Source: Balneolaceae bacterium (lineage in GTDB: Bacteria > Bacteroidota > Rhodothermia > Balneolales > Balneolaceae). Taken from it: a stretch of 41,687 nucleotides of DNA. Shown in pieces: positions 28,221 through 36,397 of this stretch. Location: contig REDS01000075.1 of assembly GCA_007693395.1 (NCBI GenBank), positions 1 to 41,687 of the forward strand, read 5' to 3'. Under the pieces are notes generated by a model. It had not been told where the DNA came from. It saw only the letters and a list, made by a program, of their open reading frames with translations, and did no database searches. How positions within the stretch are numbered: the stretch's first letter is position 1; each line of letters begins with the position of its first letter. The position numbers were made by a program, and so were the translations under genes.

Positions 28221-28943
28221 TTACATATTTGCTATCACAATTAAATCATACAATGCATGTGTCCATGCGGCTATCCCAAAACCTCTTATAACATAAACAA
28301 CATTTAATGCTAACCCAAATAAAAACCTGAATAAAAATGATTTAACTGTAAAGAAATCACCGAATTCCCCTACGTAATGCACTGCGCTGAAAAGCAATGC
28401 GGCAATAATTGCGGCTAATATATAAGACACATTTTTTTTCTCTGCAAAGTAGTTGATCAGATAAAACAGGCCGCTAACCAGTATTACCCTGAAAAAAAGT
28501 TCTTCATACAAACCTGCTCCAAGTGAGAGCGCAAAGAGCTGGAATTTACTCAGCTGTTCAATCGGGTTGCCCGAACTTATGTGAAGCAGAAACTCCAAAA
28601 AAATGCCGATTGTATATCCGAGTATGATTGCGTAAAAAGCAGACTCGATAAACATCAACCCAAGATAGTTCTTCTTTAATTGAGGGAGCTGTTTCCGTTT
28701 CGTGAAAATGATGATGGCCCCGACAATTGCGGCTACAAGAAAAGTAGCTGAGAGTGCATTTAAACCCACTGCTTGAAAGATCGCTTTGAACCAAACATCA
28801 ACCGAAATTCTAACCAGATAGTCTGCCTGAGCCTGGGAAATACGGATAAGTACTTCGTAAAGAACTAGAAGGGGAAGGCAAGCGATGTAGCTGTAAACAA
28901 TGCCTCTGGAATGCCGGAAATATTCACTCTTTTGCAGGGACAT
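28221..28943 (-). CDS. CPBP family intramembrane glutamic protease
   Basis: A 240-aa membrane protein of the CPBP (Rce1-like/Abi) family. It has about eight hydrophobic segments. The signature EExxxR is present as YEELFFR with Glu147, Glu148 and Arg152. A second-motif histidine is in FSAVHYVGEFGD and a third in WTHALYDLIVI. These residues form the glutamate protease site inside the membrane in Rce1. In bacteria these proteins are linked to peptide processing, bacteriocin immunity or membrane-protein turnover, and which applies here is unknown. It stands alone on the minus strand between the palindromes and the LysM/RlpA gene. Confidence 0.9.
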   Translation of the reverse strand: MSLQKSEYFRHSRGIVYSYIACLPLLVLYEVLIRISQAQADYLVRISVDVWFKAIFQAVGLNALSATFLVAAIVGAIIIFTKRKQLPQLKKNYLGLMFIESAFYAIILGYTIGIFLEFLLHISSGNPIEQLSKFQLFALSLGAGLYEELFFRVILVSGLFYLINYFAEKKNVSYILAAIIAALLFSAVHYVGEFGDFFTVKSFLFRFLFGLALNVVYVIRGFGIAAWTHALYDLIVIANM

Positions 28944-29004
28944 TGATTAAGGAGTTTTATTGAATCGAATGATTCTAACCACACATTTTTAGCGGCTGTG
29001 CTAA

Positions 29005-30180
29005 TTAGTCATCAAGGAAAATGGTAACCATTGGCTGCTCAACAGCAGAAAAGCCAAGCATGCTGAATGCCCGATGCGATAGTTTAAGCCCATCACCCGA
29101 GTAGCGGTCATTAACCCGAACAAATATTCCAATTCCATTTGATGGGTTTTCGATGTAAATAATGTTTCCAAGAGCCATGTTTGAGTGAGCGGCGGTGAGC
29201 TGAGTTGGGTTGTATAGTTCACCGCTTGTGGTAGGTACGGCTCTGTCGTTATCACCGTACTGAGTAACCGGAACCGTACCAAGATTTTCCAGGTTTGCAT
29301 CGCTTCTGAAGGGGTTGGGAAAGTTTCTTGTAGGCGGTAAAAGAACAGTAAGCTGCTGCCCTGATGAAGCATTGCGAACGTTAATATCCGGATTGAGAGC
29401 TTGAAGCTCAGCCTCACTCATTCTGAATCGGTTCAAAATGGTGTTTATATTTTCACCTGTCTGAAGCCTGTGAAGAGCAAAACGGCCTTGAGGGGTTGAA
29501 TTTTTAGCGCCTTCAACCACGGATGGAGCAGTTTGAATTCTTCGTACCGTCAGGCGCTGGCCAACCCGAAGCATATCTCCTTGCAGGTTGTTCATGCTTC
29601 GCAGTTCTGCCACGGTCATATCGTGATTTCGGGCAATCTGGGTAAGAGTATCACCGCTGCGAACGGTATAGGTGTCACTGCCAGAAGCTGCCTGTCTGGT
29701 ACTTCGCACAATGGAGGTACGCTCCTCTTCATCCATCTGTTCAATCTCTTCAACTGAAGGTGGTGCAGTTTGCCCGGTTTCTTCATCCGGCAGGAAAATA
29801 ACCAGCTCTCTCCCGGCTTCCAGTGATGTACCGCTTAAATTATTCCATTGCTGAATTTCTGCTATAGTAACACCATATTCTCGTGAAATTGCAAACAAAG
29901 ACTCGCCCGCTTGTACACGGTGAGTAATACTGCCCTCTCTGTTGAGTGGCCTCAAAATTAATACCTGGCCCGGTCTTAGATCGTCACTTTGAAGATTGTT
30001 CCACTCACGCAACTCGCCAACGGTTACATCATATTCTCTTGAGATACTGAATAGTGTTTCTCCCTGCCGAACAATATGCTCTATTTCAGTTGTTTGAGCG
30101 GTAGCAGATTCCATTGTTAGCACAGTAAAAAGCCCTGAAAAAATAATAAATAACAGGCTCTTGAGTAAACTATGTGTCAT
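29005..30180 (-). CDS. Secreted four-LysM protein with RlpA-like domain
   Basis: A 391-aa periplasmic or outer-membrane-associated cell-wall protein. Residues 1-29 are a signal peptide (ending SATAQ). Four LysM peptidoglycan-binding repeats follow at about 34-77, 86-129, 170-212 and 236-281; the fourth is the most divergent. Residues about 318-391 resemble the double-psi beta-barrel of RlpA (TAAHSNMALGN and VRVNDRYSGDG). RlpA of Pseudomonas is a lytic transglycosylase; Glu321 and Asp358 sit where its catalytic acid residues would be expected, though the domain is short. There is no SPOR domain, the usual targeting module of RlpA. The start overlaps the upstream TPR gene by 11 bp. Confidence 0.87.
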   Translation of the reverse strand: MTHSLLKSLLFIIFSGLFTVLTMESATAQTTEIEHIVRQGETLFSISREYDVTVGELREWNNLQSDDLRPGQVLILRPLNREGSITHRVQAGESLFAISREYGVTIAEIQQWNNLSGTSLEAGRELVIFLPDEETGQTAPPSVEEIEQMDEEERTSIVRSTRQAASGSDTYTVRSGDTLTQIARNHDMTVAELRSMNNLQGDMLRVGQRLTVRRIQTAPSVVEGAKNSTPQGRFALHRLQTGENINTILNRFRMSEAELQALNPDINVRNASSGQQLTVLLPPTRNFPNPFRSDANLENLGTVPVTQYGDNDRAVPTTSGELYNPTQLTAAHSNMALGNIIYIENPSNGIGIFVRVNDRYSGDGLKLSHRAFSMLGFSAVEQPMVTIFLDD

Positions 30181-30511
30181 GTTTCAGATCAGGTTTTATA
30201 AGTTCAAGTGCATCGTTCAGCTCGATTACTGTACGGGTATTATTCTGCTTTTCAGCTACTTTAAGACCGGTTTGATACATCTCTGCGGCGTCTTGTAAAC
30301 GGCCTGTTCGCTCGTATAGTTTGCCGAGATGATAATAAACGCCCACATACTCAGGATCTTGCTTGAGAACCGACTCAAAAAGAATTCTTGCCTTGGATAT
30401 TTCATCCGATTTTAAAAGTTCGAGTGCAAGCGCAAACTTCGTAAAAGAATCATTAGGATTCTTTTTCAGAAAACCGGCGAGCTGTGCTATGTTCTTTTTA
30501 TTCCCGGCCAT
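30170..30511 (-). CDS. Small tetratricopeptide-repeat protein
   Basis: A 113-aa protein made almost wholly of TPR helices: KKNPNDSFTKFALALELLKS (about 14-33), ILFESVLKQDPEYVGVYYHLG (about 40-60) and DAAEMYQTGLKVAEKQ (about 77-92). There is no signal peptide or membrane helix, so it is cytosolic. It overlaps aroC by 14 bp upstream and the LysM/RlpA gene by 11 bp downstream, so it is translationally coupled to both. The function is unknown. A role as an adaptor for the wall protein or for chorismate synthase is guesswork. Confidence 0.85.
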   Translation of the reverse strand: MAGNKKNIAQLAGFLKKNPNDSFTKFALALELLKSDEISKARILFESVLKQDPEYVGVYYHLGKLYERTGRLQDAAEMYQTGLKVAEKQNNTRTVIELNDALELIKPDLKHDT

Positions 30512-31691
30512 TCTTTTGTTCCCGATTAAATCGTTCTAAAATCTCATCCATGCTGTCGCCACCAAATTTTTCGAGTATAGCATTTGCTAATACCGGAGCG
30601 AGAACACTTTCTGCCACCACAACTGCACGCGGCAGGGCACACACATCCGAACGTTCGTAGCGGGTATCCTGCTCTTCTTTGGTGTCGATATCGGCGGTGC
30701 TAAGGGGTTTCAGCATAGTGGGGATTGGCTTCATCACTCCTCGCACAATGAGTGGCATACCGGTTGTCATTCCACCTTCAACTCCGCCAAGCCGGTTGGT
30801 TTTTCTTGTAAAAGTGCCGTTGTACTCAATTTCATCATGCACAAGGTGGCCATGCGTTTTGCCTGCATCAAAACCAAGCCCTATTTCAACGCCTTTCATA
30901 GCTTGTGTGCTCATGATTGCCTGTGCAATTTGTCCGTCAATTTTTCGATCCCAGTGCACATAGCTGCCAAGCCCGGCCGGCAAGCCTGTTACAATAATTT
31001 CGTAAATACCTCCAAGCGATGTGCCATCCTTTCTGCGCTCTTTGATTTCTTCACGCATCTGCTCACCCAATTCATCGTTCAGGCAGCGAACATCCGATTC
31101 ATCAGCTGTCTGGTAAATTGTTTCTGCGCCTTTTTCAATCAACGGATCTGCATTTTCACGGATGTGATCCCAGCCGTCATATCCAATTTTACCAATCTGG
31201 ATTACATGACCGCCTATTTCAATGCCAAGCTCGCGCAGAAATTTACGTGCAACTGAACAGCAGGCAACCCTCATAGCCGTTTCGCGCGCACTTGAGCGCT
31301 CAATAACCGGCCGTATATCATCAAACGCATATTTTTGATAGCCAACCAGATCTGCGTGTCCCGGCCTGGGGAGTGTAATCCGGGCAACATCACCGCGCTC
31401 ACCCTCTTTGGCCATCACTTTTGGCCAGTTATCTTTGTCCTTTTCGAAAGCACGGTTTACCATGGTGAAGGCGATAGGTGCACCGGTAGTGTGGCTGAAG
31501 CGCACACCGGACTTGATGATTGCACGATCTTTTTCAAATGCCATTCTGCCGCCGCGGCCATACCCTTTCTGGCGGCGAACCAGATGATTTTCAATATAAT
31601 CTTCCGTTAGTTTGAGCCCTGCGGGTACGCCTTCCACAATCCCTGTTAGTTCCGGGCCGTGCGATTCACCGGCTGTAAAATATCTGATCAT
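30498..31691 (-). CDS. aroC: Chorismate synthase
   Basis: Last step of the shikimate pathway: makes chorismate from 5-enolpyruvylshikimate-3-phosphate using reduced FMN. The 397-aa product is long for the family (E. coli 361 aa) but matches Firmicutes and other long forms. Signatures seen are the N-terminal TAGESHGPELTGIVEG, GRGGRMAFEKDRA (about 45-57), RPGHADLVGYQKY, RSSARETAMRVA and, near the C-terminus, GGVEGGMTTGMPL. It is the first gene of the aroC-TPR-LysM/RlpA unit and is divergent from the mlaE-like gene across 246 bp, where its promoter must lie. Confidence 0.96.
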   Translation of the reverse strand: MIRYFTAGESHGPELTGIVEGVPAGLKLTEDYIENHLVRRQKGYGRGGRMAFEKDRAIIKSGVRFSHTTGAPIAFTMVNRAFEKDKDNWPKVMAKEGERGDVARITLPRPGHADLVGYQKYAFDDIRPVIERSSARETAMRVACCSVARKFLRELGIEIGGHVIQIGKIGYDGWDHIRENADPLIEKGAETIYQTADESDVRCLNDELGEQMREEIKERRKDGTSLGGIYEIIVTGLPAGLGSYVHWDRKIDGQIAQAIMSTQAMKGVEIGLGFDAGKTHGHLVHDEIEYNGTFTRKTNRLGGVEGGMTTGMPLIVRGVMKPIPTMLKPLSTADIDTKEEQDTRYERSDVCALPRAVVVAESVLAPVLANAILEKFGGDSMDEILERFNREQKNGRE

Positions 31692-31937
31692 GCAATAGAT
31701 GGTTTCTAATTGAGTTTTATCAAAACGCTGAAAGATAACAGATTAATCAGCGATCTGCTTTTCAAAGTAATGGTTGAGGGAAAAATATCATTCAGCAAAA
31801 ATGAATCGCGCTCTTACGAACAAATGAAGCTATTGAAAAGCACATTTTGGGCAAAACTTTTGTAATATTAGTCCCATAAAATTAAAGGTATTGTATAAAA
31901 ATTTGGATATCGTTTATTCTTATAAGATGGTAGCGCA

Positions 31938-32675
31938 ATGTATGCACTAAAAGAGTTAGGCAAATACACAACGTTACTGTATCAGGCCCTGAGGTCATCA
32001 ACAGAGTTTGGCACTTACCGAAAAAATCTGTTCCACGAATTGGTTAAGGTTGGCTACGATTCGGTTCCCATAATCATTTTGGTTGGAATTTTCACCGGTT
32101 CTGTGATGACGCTTCAATCTGCCTACCAGCTTGAGTTTGCGTTCATCCCTCTCTCAACCATTGGTGCAATTGTTTCGGAATCTATTTTGATTGAGCTTGC
32201 CGCTGTAATTTCCGGGCTGGTACTGGCAGGTAAAGTTGGTGCACGTGTTGCCACTGAACTGGGTACCATGCGGGTTAGTGAGCAGATTGATGCACTTGAA
32301 TCGATGGGGTTCAATTCGGTCTCGTTCCTTGTAGTGCCAAGAGTTCTTGCAGGTATTTTGATGTTCCCGGTTCTCTACATCGTTGCCAGTGTTTTTGGAA
32401 TAGGCGGCGGCGTTGCAGCAGGCTATTTTTCGGGATCCGTTCCACCGGCCGATTTTCTGAAAGGTGCGAGAATGTTCTTCTATCCCTGGAATGTGGTTTT
32501 CGGTTTTTTGAAATCGTTTGTGTTTGGTTTTATCATCACAACCGTAGCCTGCTACAAAGGGTATTACGCTAAAGGTGGTGCCGAAGGTGTGGGGCGTGCC
32601 ACCACGGAAGCCACAGTTATGGGCTGTATCTATATTCTATTGGCAGACTTCATTTTAGCTGCATTACTGCTATGA
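31938..32675 (+). CDS. mlaE: MlaE-type ABC transporter permease
   Basis: Inner-membrane subunit of a lipid transporter that moves phospholipids between inner and outer membranes. The 245-aa product has an N-terminal interfacial helix and about five membrane helices. The conserved block LSTIGAIVSESILIELAAVI (from residue 73) and the following GKVGARVATELGTMRVSEQI motif identify the MlaE/permease family. It starts the mlaE-mlaF-mlaD operon and overlaps mlaF by 4 bp. MlaB and the soluble carrier MlaC are absent from this operon, as in many Bacteroidetes. Confidence 0.93.
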   Translation: MYALKELGKYTTLLYQALRSSTEFGTYRKNLFHELVKVGYDSVPIIILVGIFTGSVMTLQSAYQLEFAFIPLSTIGAIVSESILIELAAVISGLVLAGKVGARVATELGTMRVSEQIDALESMGFNSVSFLVVPRVLAGILMFPVLYIVASVFGIGGGVAAGYFSGSVPPADFLKGARMFFYPWNVVFGFLKSFVFGFIITTVACYKGYYAKGGAEGVGRATTEATVMGCIYILLADFILAALLL

Positions 32676-33424
32676 TTGAGATCAAAAATCTTACCAAAAG
32701 CTTCAACAATAATCTGGTTTGGGCGGATGTAACCTTCCGGATTGATGATGGCGATACAGTTGCGGTTATCGGTCGGTCGGGTTGTGGTAAATCTGTGTTG
32801 CTGAAACATATTAATGCACTGCTCTACCCCGACAGCGGTGAAGTTTTGATTGATGGGGAAAATATCCATGCTTTGGATTATGTAAGCCAGCGTAAATTTC
32901 GGCAGAAATTCGGGATACTCTTCCAGGGGTCGGCGCTGTTCGATTCTATTAACACCTTCGAAAATGTTGCTTTCCCGTTACGATACTTTACAAAGCTAAC
33001 GGAAAGTGAGATTTCGGATAAAGTGATGCAAGCGCTAACGTACGTTAACCTTGAAGGGGCCGCAAAGAAGGAGACCTCAGAACTTTCCGGTGGTATGAGA
33101 AAACGTGTAGGCCTTGCGAGGGCTATTATTCTTGAACCTAAATACATCATGTATGATGAGCCCACTTCGGGACTTGACCCCAAAACAGCCGATGAAATTA
33201 ACGAGCTGATAACGGCGATGGCCCAGAGGCTCAGTATCACATCCATCGTAATCACGCACGATATGCACAGCGTACTGCAGGTTGCCGATAAAGTAGCCTT
33301 TCTTGATGAGAAAAAGTTAAGCTGGTTTGGCACATTGGAAGAAATGAAAAAAAGTGAACATCCCCGCCTTGTTGATTTTATAACAGCGAGTGAATATCAA
33401 ATAAAAAGCAATCAATACACATGA
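32672..33424 (+). CDS. mlaF: MlaF-type ABC transporter ATP-binding protein
   Basis: ATPase of the Mla-like lipid transporter. The 250-aa product has Walker A GRSGCGKS at 34-41, a Q-loop in ILFQGSALFDS (82-92), the ABC signature ELSGGMRKRV (137-146), Walker B ending YDEP (Asp162) and the switch histidine in VITHDMHS. The GSALFDS stretch after the Q-loop is characteristic of the MlaF/Mkl subgroup. It overlaps mlaE by 4 bp and mlaD by 4 bp, so the three genes are tightly coupled. Confidence 0.95.
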   Translation: MIEIKNLTKSFNNNLVWADVTFRIDDGDTVAVIGRSGCGKSVLLKHINALLYPDSGEVLIDGENIHALDYVSQRKFRQKFGILFQGSALFDSINTFENVAFPLRYFTKLTESEISDKVMQALTYVNLEGAAKKETSELSGGMRKRVGLARAIILEPKYIMYDEPTSGLDPKTADEINELITAMAQRLSITSIVITHDMHSVLQVADKVAFLDEKKLSWFGTLEEMKKSEHPRLVDFITASEYQIKSNQYT

Positions 33425-34350
33425 AATTAAGTAACGAAGTTAAAGTTGGAATCACCGTTTTACTGGCCGTGGTTGTGGCAATAGTAGGATTTAGGTTCAT
33501 GCGCGACATCCCAATATTCAGGCAGTCTATGGAGATTTCTGCCACGTTCGATAGAGCCGACGGCATTAGCAACGGCAGCTTGGTGTACATACAGGGAGTA
33601 AGGGTGGGTTCTGTAAACCGAATTGTACTTACACCCGAAACCAGGGTAAATATCAGAATGCGCATCGATACCGATGTACCCATACCGAGGGGCTCTATTG
33701 CAAGGCTTACTTCGCTTGGAATTGTTGAAGGGAAATCTATTGTGATTGAGCTTGGTACATCTGATCAATTTGTGGAATTTGGTGAAGAGATTGAGGGGAT
33801 TTATGCCGAAACGATGATGGAAGTACTTGGGCAGCGAGGGGAGGAACTGGGTGATGATGTATCCAACGCTATTTATGAGCTCAATATGTTTCTGCGGCAG
33901 CTTAATGAAACCCTTAATGACGATGCACGCATAACGCTGAATGAAACGCTGAATAACGTTTCCACTACAACCGGCAGAGTAGCAGAAATTCTGGAAGGAA
34001 AACAACAGGAAATTGATACAGCCATCGAATCGGGCAGCAGAATGCTAAGCCAGCTCGATACACTTGTTACTGATACACGCCCGCAGGTTGAAATGTTAAT
34101 GGCAACCATCGAAAAAAATATCGCTGAACTTGAAAGTGTTCGAATTGAGCTTGAATCAGCCGCTTCAAATTTTAATGAAATTCTTGAAAAGATAAACCGG
34201 GGCGAAGGTACGATCGGTTTACTGGTGAATGATCCCTCTATGTATGAAAATCTCGACTCGCTCACCATCGAGCTGAACAATCTCATTAAGGGAATCAATG
34301 AAAACCCGGGGCGTTATCTGCGGCACATGAGTATTATCGACATCTTTTAA
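33421..34350 (+). CDS. mlaD: MCE/MlaD-type lipid-binding membrane protein
   Basis: The substrate-binding, ring-forming part of the Mla-like transporter. The 309-aa product has one N-terminal membrane helix (about 9-27, VGITVLLAVVVAIVGFRFM) and one MCE domain (about 38-118, FDRADGISNGSLVYIQGVRV and IPRGSIARLTSLGIVEGKSI). A long helical tail (about 140-295, many heptads) likely forms a periplasmic coiled-coil barrel. It is longer than E. coli MlaD (183 aa), as expected if the tail replaces a soluble carrier; that is inference. It is the last gene of the operon, with a weak terminator about 70 bp downstream. Confidence 0.92.
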   Translation: MKLSNEVKVGITVLLAVVVAIVGFRFMRDIPIFRQSMEISATFDRADGISNGSLVYIQGVRVGSVNRIVLTPETRVNIRMRIDTDVPIPRGSIARLTSLGIVEGKSIVIELGTSDQFVEFGEEIEGIYAETMMEVLGQRGEELGDDVSNAIYELNMFLRQLNETLNDDARITLNETLNNVSTTTGRVAEILEGKQQEIDTAIESGSRMLSQLDTLVTDTRPQVEMLMATIEKNIAELESVRIELESAASNFNEILEKINRGEGTIGLLVNDPSMYENLDSLTIELNNLIKGINENPGRYLRHMSIIDIF

Positions 34351-34420
34351 AATGAACCGTTTCTTTTCGCGTTAGCTATTTTGCCGGCGTTGTTCTTCGC
34401 AGCCAGAACTCGTATATTTC

Positions 34421-34441
34421 TTGGCTAAAGCCAGTTTTTTT
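34421..34441 (+). terminator. Weak terminator between mlaD and the PpiD-like gene
   Basis: TTGGC (34421-34425) pairs with GCCAG (34430-34434), with one T-G pair and loop TAAA, followed directly by seven T. An upstream copy of AGCCA (34411-34415) could pair with TGGCT (34422-34426) instead and break the terminator stem. This gives a simple attenuator-like choice. The stem is short, so confidence is limited. Confidence 0.45.
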
Positions 34442-34477
34442 AACTTAATTTCTAAACTATTTTTTTGAGGTTTTTCT

Positions 34478-36250
34478 ATGGGTGTAATGGAAAAAATGAG
34501 AAACAGTACAGCTTCCATTTTGTGGATACTGATCTTCTCGTTTGGCATTTTATGGGTGTTAGCTGATGTTGATTTCTTTAGCGGAATTACGCAAGGCCCA
34601 ACCAATTTAGGAGTTGTAAATGGTGAGCCAATAACTCTTGAAGAGTACAACAACAGAGTTAGCTTCTATACAGAGCAGTTTGCTCAGCAAACCAATCAGG
34701 CTATGACCCCCGAAATGCGGGCGCTCTACGAAAATCAGGCCTGGGAAGATCTTGTTGCAGCTCGTCTCATTCAGCAGAAAATGAACGATATTGGTATTAC
34801 CGTTACCGATAATGAGCTCATTGAGATGATTACCGGAGACAACCCCGATCCATTTATCCGCCAGCAATTTGCAGATTCAGATGGTAACATAGATCAGATT
34901 GCTCTCCGTGCCGCTATTGATGCGCCCGAAAACAGCCAGGCATGGATTATGATTGAGCAGCAACTGCGCGATAATCGCCGCCAGCAGAAAATGAGTAATT
35001 TTATTTCATCAGGCCTGCGTGTAAGCAATGCAGAAATTCGAAACGAATTTATCAGAGAAAATTCATTCGCTGATATAAGCTTTCTTCGTTTTCCATTTTC
35101 CGACATTACGGATGATGAAATCACCTTCACTGAAGAAGATCTGAGAAGATATTACAGAAACAATCCCGCTCAGTTTGAACGAAGTGAATCGTACCGTTTT
35201 CGCTTTGTGAGCTGGGATAAAACCCCAACATCAGCGGATACGATCAATACAATCAACGATGTTGAAAGCCTTCGTGAAGCATTTCAAATGGCCGAGAACG
35301 ACTCTCTCTTCCTGCTCAGAAATCAATCAGACACCCCATACAGAGGCTCTTTTGTTTCAATTGATGAAGTTCGTGATGAGTACAGGCCGGTAATTGATCT
35401 CGAAATTGGGGAAGTTTCAGAAGTCATCATGATTAATGGCAACCCTCACATGTTCAAATTAATTGAACGCCGCGGAGATGAAATTCGCTTTGCTGTACTC
35501 TCCTACCGCGTAATAGCAGATCCAATTGCAACGATCGACAGGCTTGCAGAACAGGCAGAAGAGTTTGGATTTTATGCCGCCTCTGACGGTTTTGAGCGAG
35601 AAGCTGAAATGAGAGAGCTTGAAGTGAGAGAAGCCACAGCTACCAAAGGCAATCCATTTATTCCCGGCCTTGGCCAAAGTCAGGCTGTGCTTGATGAGCT
35701 CAGTACACTCAGAAGAAATCGCATTTCCGACCCGATTGAATTAAACGACCAGTTTGTGGTAATCCAGCTGCTTGAAAGAACCGAGGCCGGTACACGCCCA
35801 TTCGAAGAGGTTCGCGGCCAGGTTGAAAATTTTGTGAAGACAGAGAAGCGAAGAGAAATTATGTATGATCGCGTACGCGAGCTACTTGCTTCAAATGGTG
35901 ATCTTGAGTCGTTGGCAGAACGTGCCGAAAAAGAAATCCAAACAGCAGAAGGTATCCGCATGGGCGGTAGTAATATTCCTGGTGCAGGCCGCGAAATTAA
36001 AGTTATCGGATCTATCTTTAGCCTTGAACAAGGCCAGCAATCCGGCCCTATCCGTGGAGAGAGTGCCGTTTTTATCGTGCGGGCTGATGAAATTGACATG
36101 GCAAATCCTGAAATGATGTCTTCAACACAGCGGCAGGATATCCGTAACAGGCTGGAGCAACAAAAATTTGTTGCCTTCAATCAGGTATTTATCGACAGAT
36201 TGAGAGAAGGTGCCAACATACAGGATAACAGGCGGCGATTGATTCGCTAA
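34478..36250 (+). CDS. PpiD/SurA-like periplasmic folding factor
   Basis: A 590-aa inner-membrane-anchored protein whose bulk lies in the periplasm. It starts with a short cytoplasmic segment (MGVMEKMRN), then a membrane helix (about 13-30), then a SurA_N-like helical domain (about 44-215, with the start VNGEPITLEEYNNRV). Two later segments, about 225-340 and 385-490, look like parvulin-type or related domains but lack the clear parvulin signature. Chaperone function without isomerase activity is likely. E. coli PpiD has the same layout and assists proteins leaving the Sec channel. It lies 127 bp after mlaD on the same strand and ends with its own strong terminator. Confidence 0.85.
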   Translation: MGVMEKMRNSTASILWILIFSFGILWVLADVDFFSGITQGPTNLGVVNGEPITLEEYNNRVSFYTEQFAQQTNQAMTPEMRALYENQAWEDLVAARLIQQKMNDIGITVTDNELIEMITGDNPDPFIRQQFADSDGNIDQIALRAAIDAPENSQAWIMIEQQLRDNRRQQKMSNFISSGLRVSNAEIRNEFIRENSFADISFLRFPFSDITDDEITFTEEDLRRYYRNNPAQFERSESYRFRFVSWDKTPTSADTINTINDVESLREAFQMAENDSLFLLRNQSDTPYRGSFVSIDEVRDEYRPVIDLEIGEVSEVIMINGNPHMFKLIERRGDEIRFAVLSYRVIADPIATIDRLAEQAEEFGFYAASDGFEREAEMRELEVREATATKGNPFIPGLGQSQAVLDELSTLRRNRISDPIELNDQFVVIQLLERTEAGTRPFEEVRGQVENFVKTEKRREIMYDRVRELLASNGDLESLAERAEKEIQTAEGIRMGGSNIPGAGREIKVIGSIFSLEQGQQSGPIRGESAVFIVRADEIDMANPEMMSSTQRQDIRNRLEQQKFVAFNQVFIDRLREGANIQDNRRRLIR

Positions 36251-36276
36251 GCAATTCTCTAGTTAGGTTATTTTTG

Positions 36277-36311
36277 AAAGGGCAAGTGTATACACTCTTG
36301 CCCTTTTTTAT
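36277..36311 (+). terminator. Rho-independent terminator after the PpiD-like gene
   Basis: A perfect 10-bp stem (AAAGGGCAAG at 36277-36286 with CTTGCCCTTT at 36297-36306) holds a loop that contains the palindrome TGTATACA, followed by TTTTATTT. It lies 26 bp after the stop codon and ends transcription before ribD. Confidence 0.92.
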
Positions 36312-36397
36312 TTGAGACAGTTTCATCATGCTTGCTTTACAATACATGGTTATATTTCAAATCATGTACCTTCAGATGCCGCATAACTTCTAAATGT

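Noticed and set aside
33460-34005. 181-aa minus-strand frame inside mlaD
   Set aside because: It overlaps a certain MCE gene in a tightly coupled operon and shows no domain.
35680-36180. 166-aa minus-strand frame inside the PpiD-like gene
   Set aside because: A Ser/Arg-rich shadow of the coding strand with no start signal or homology.
36251-36397. Possible FMN riboswitch before ribD
   Set aside because: The gap holds a terminator for the upstream gene and no recognisable RFN-element conserved segments; it is also shorter than an element plus expression platform would need.
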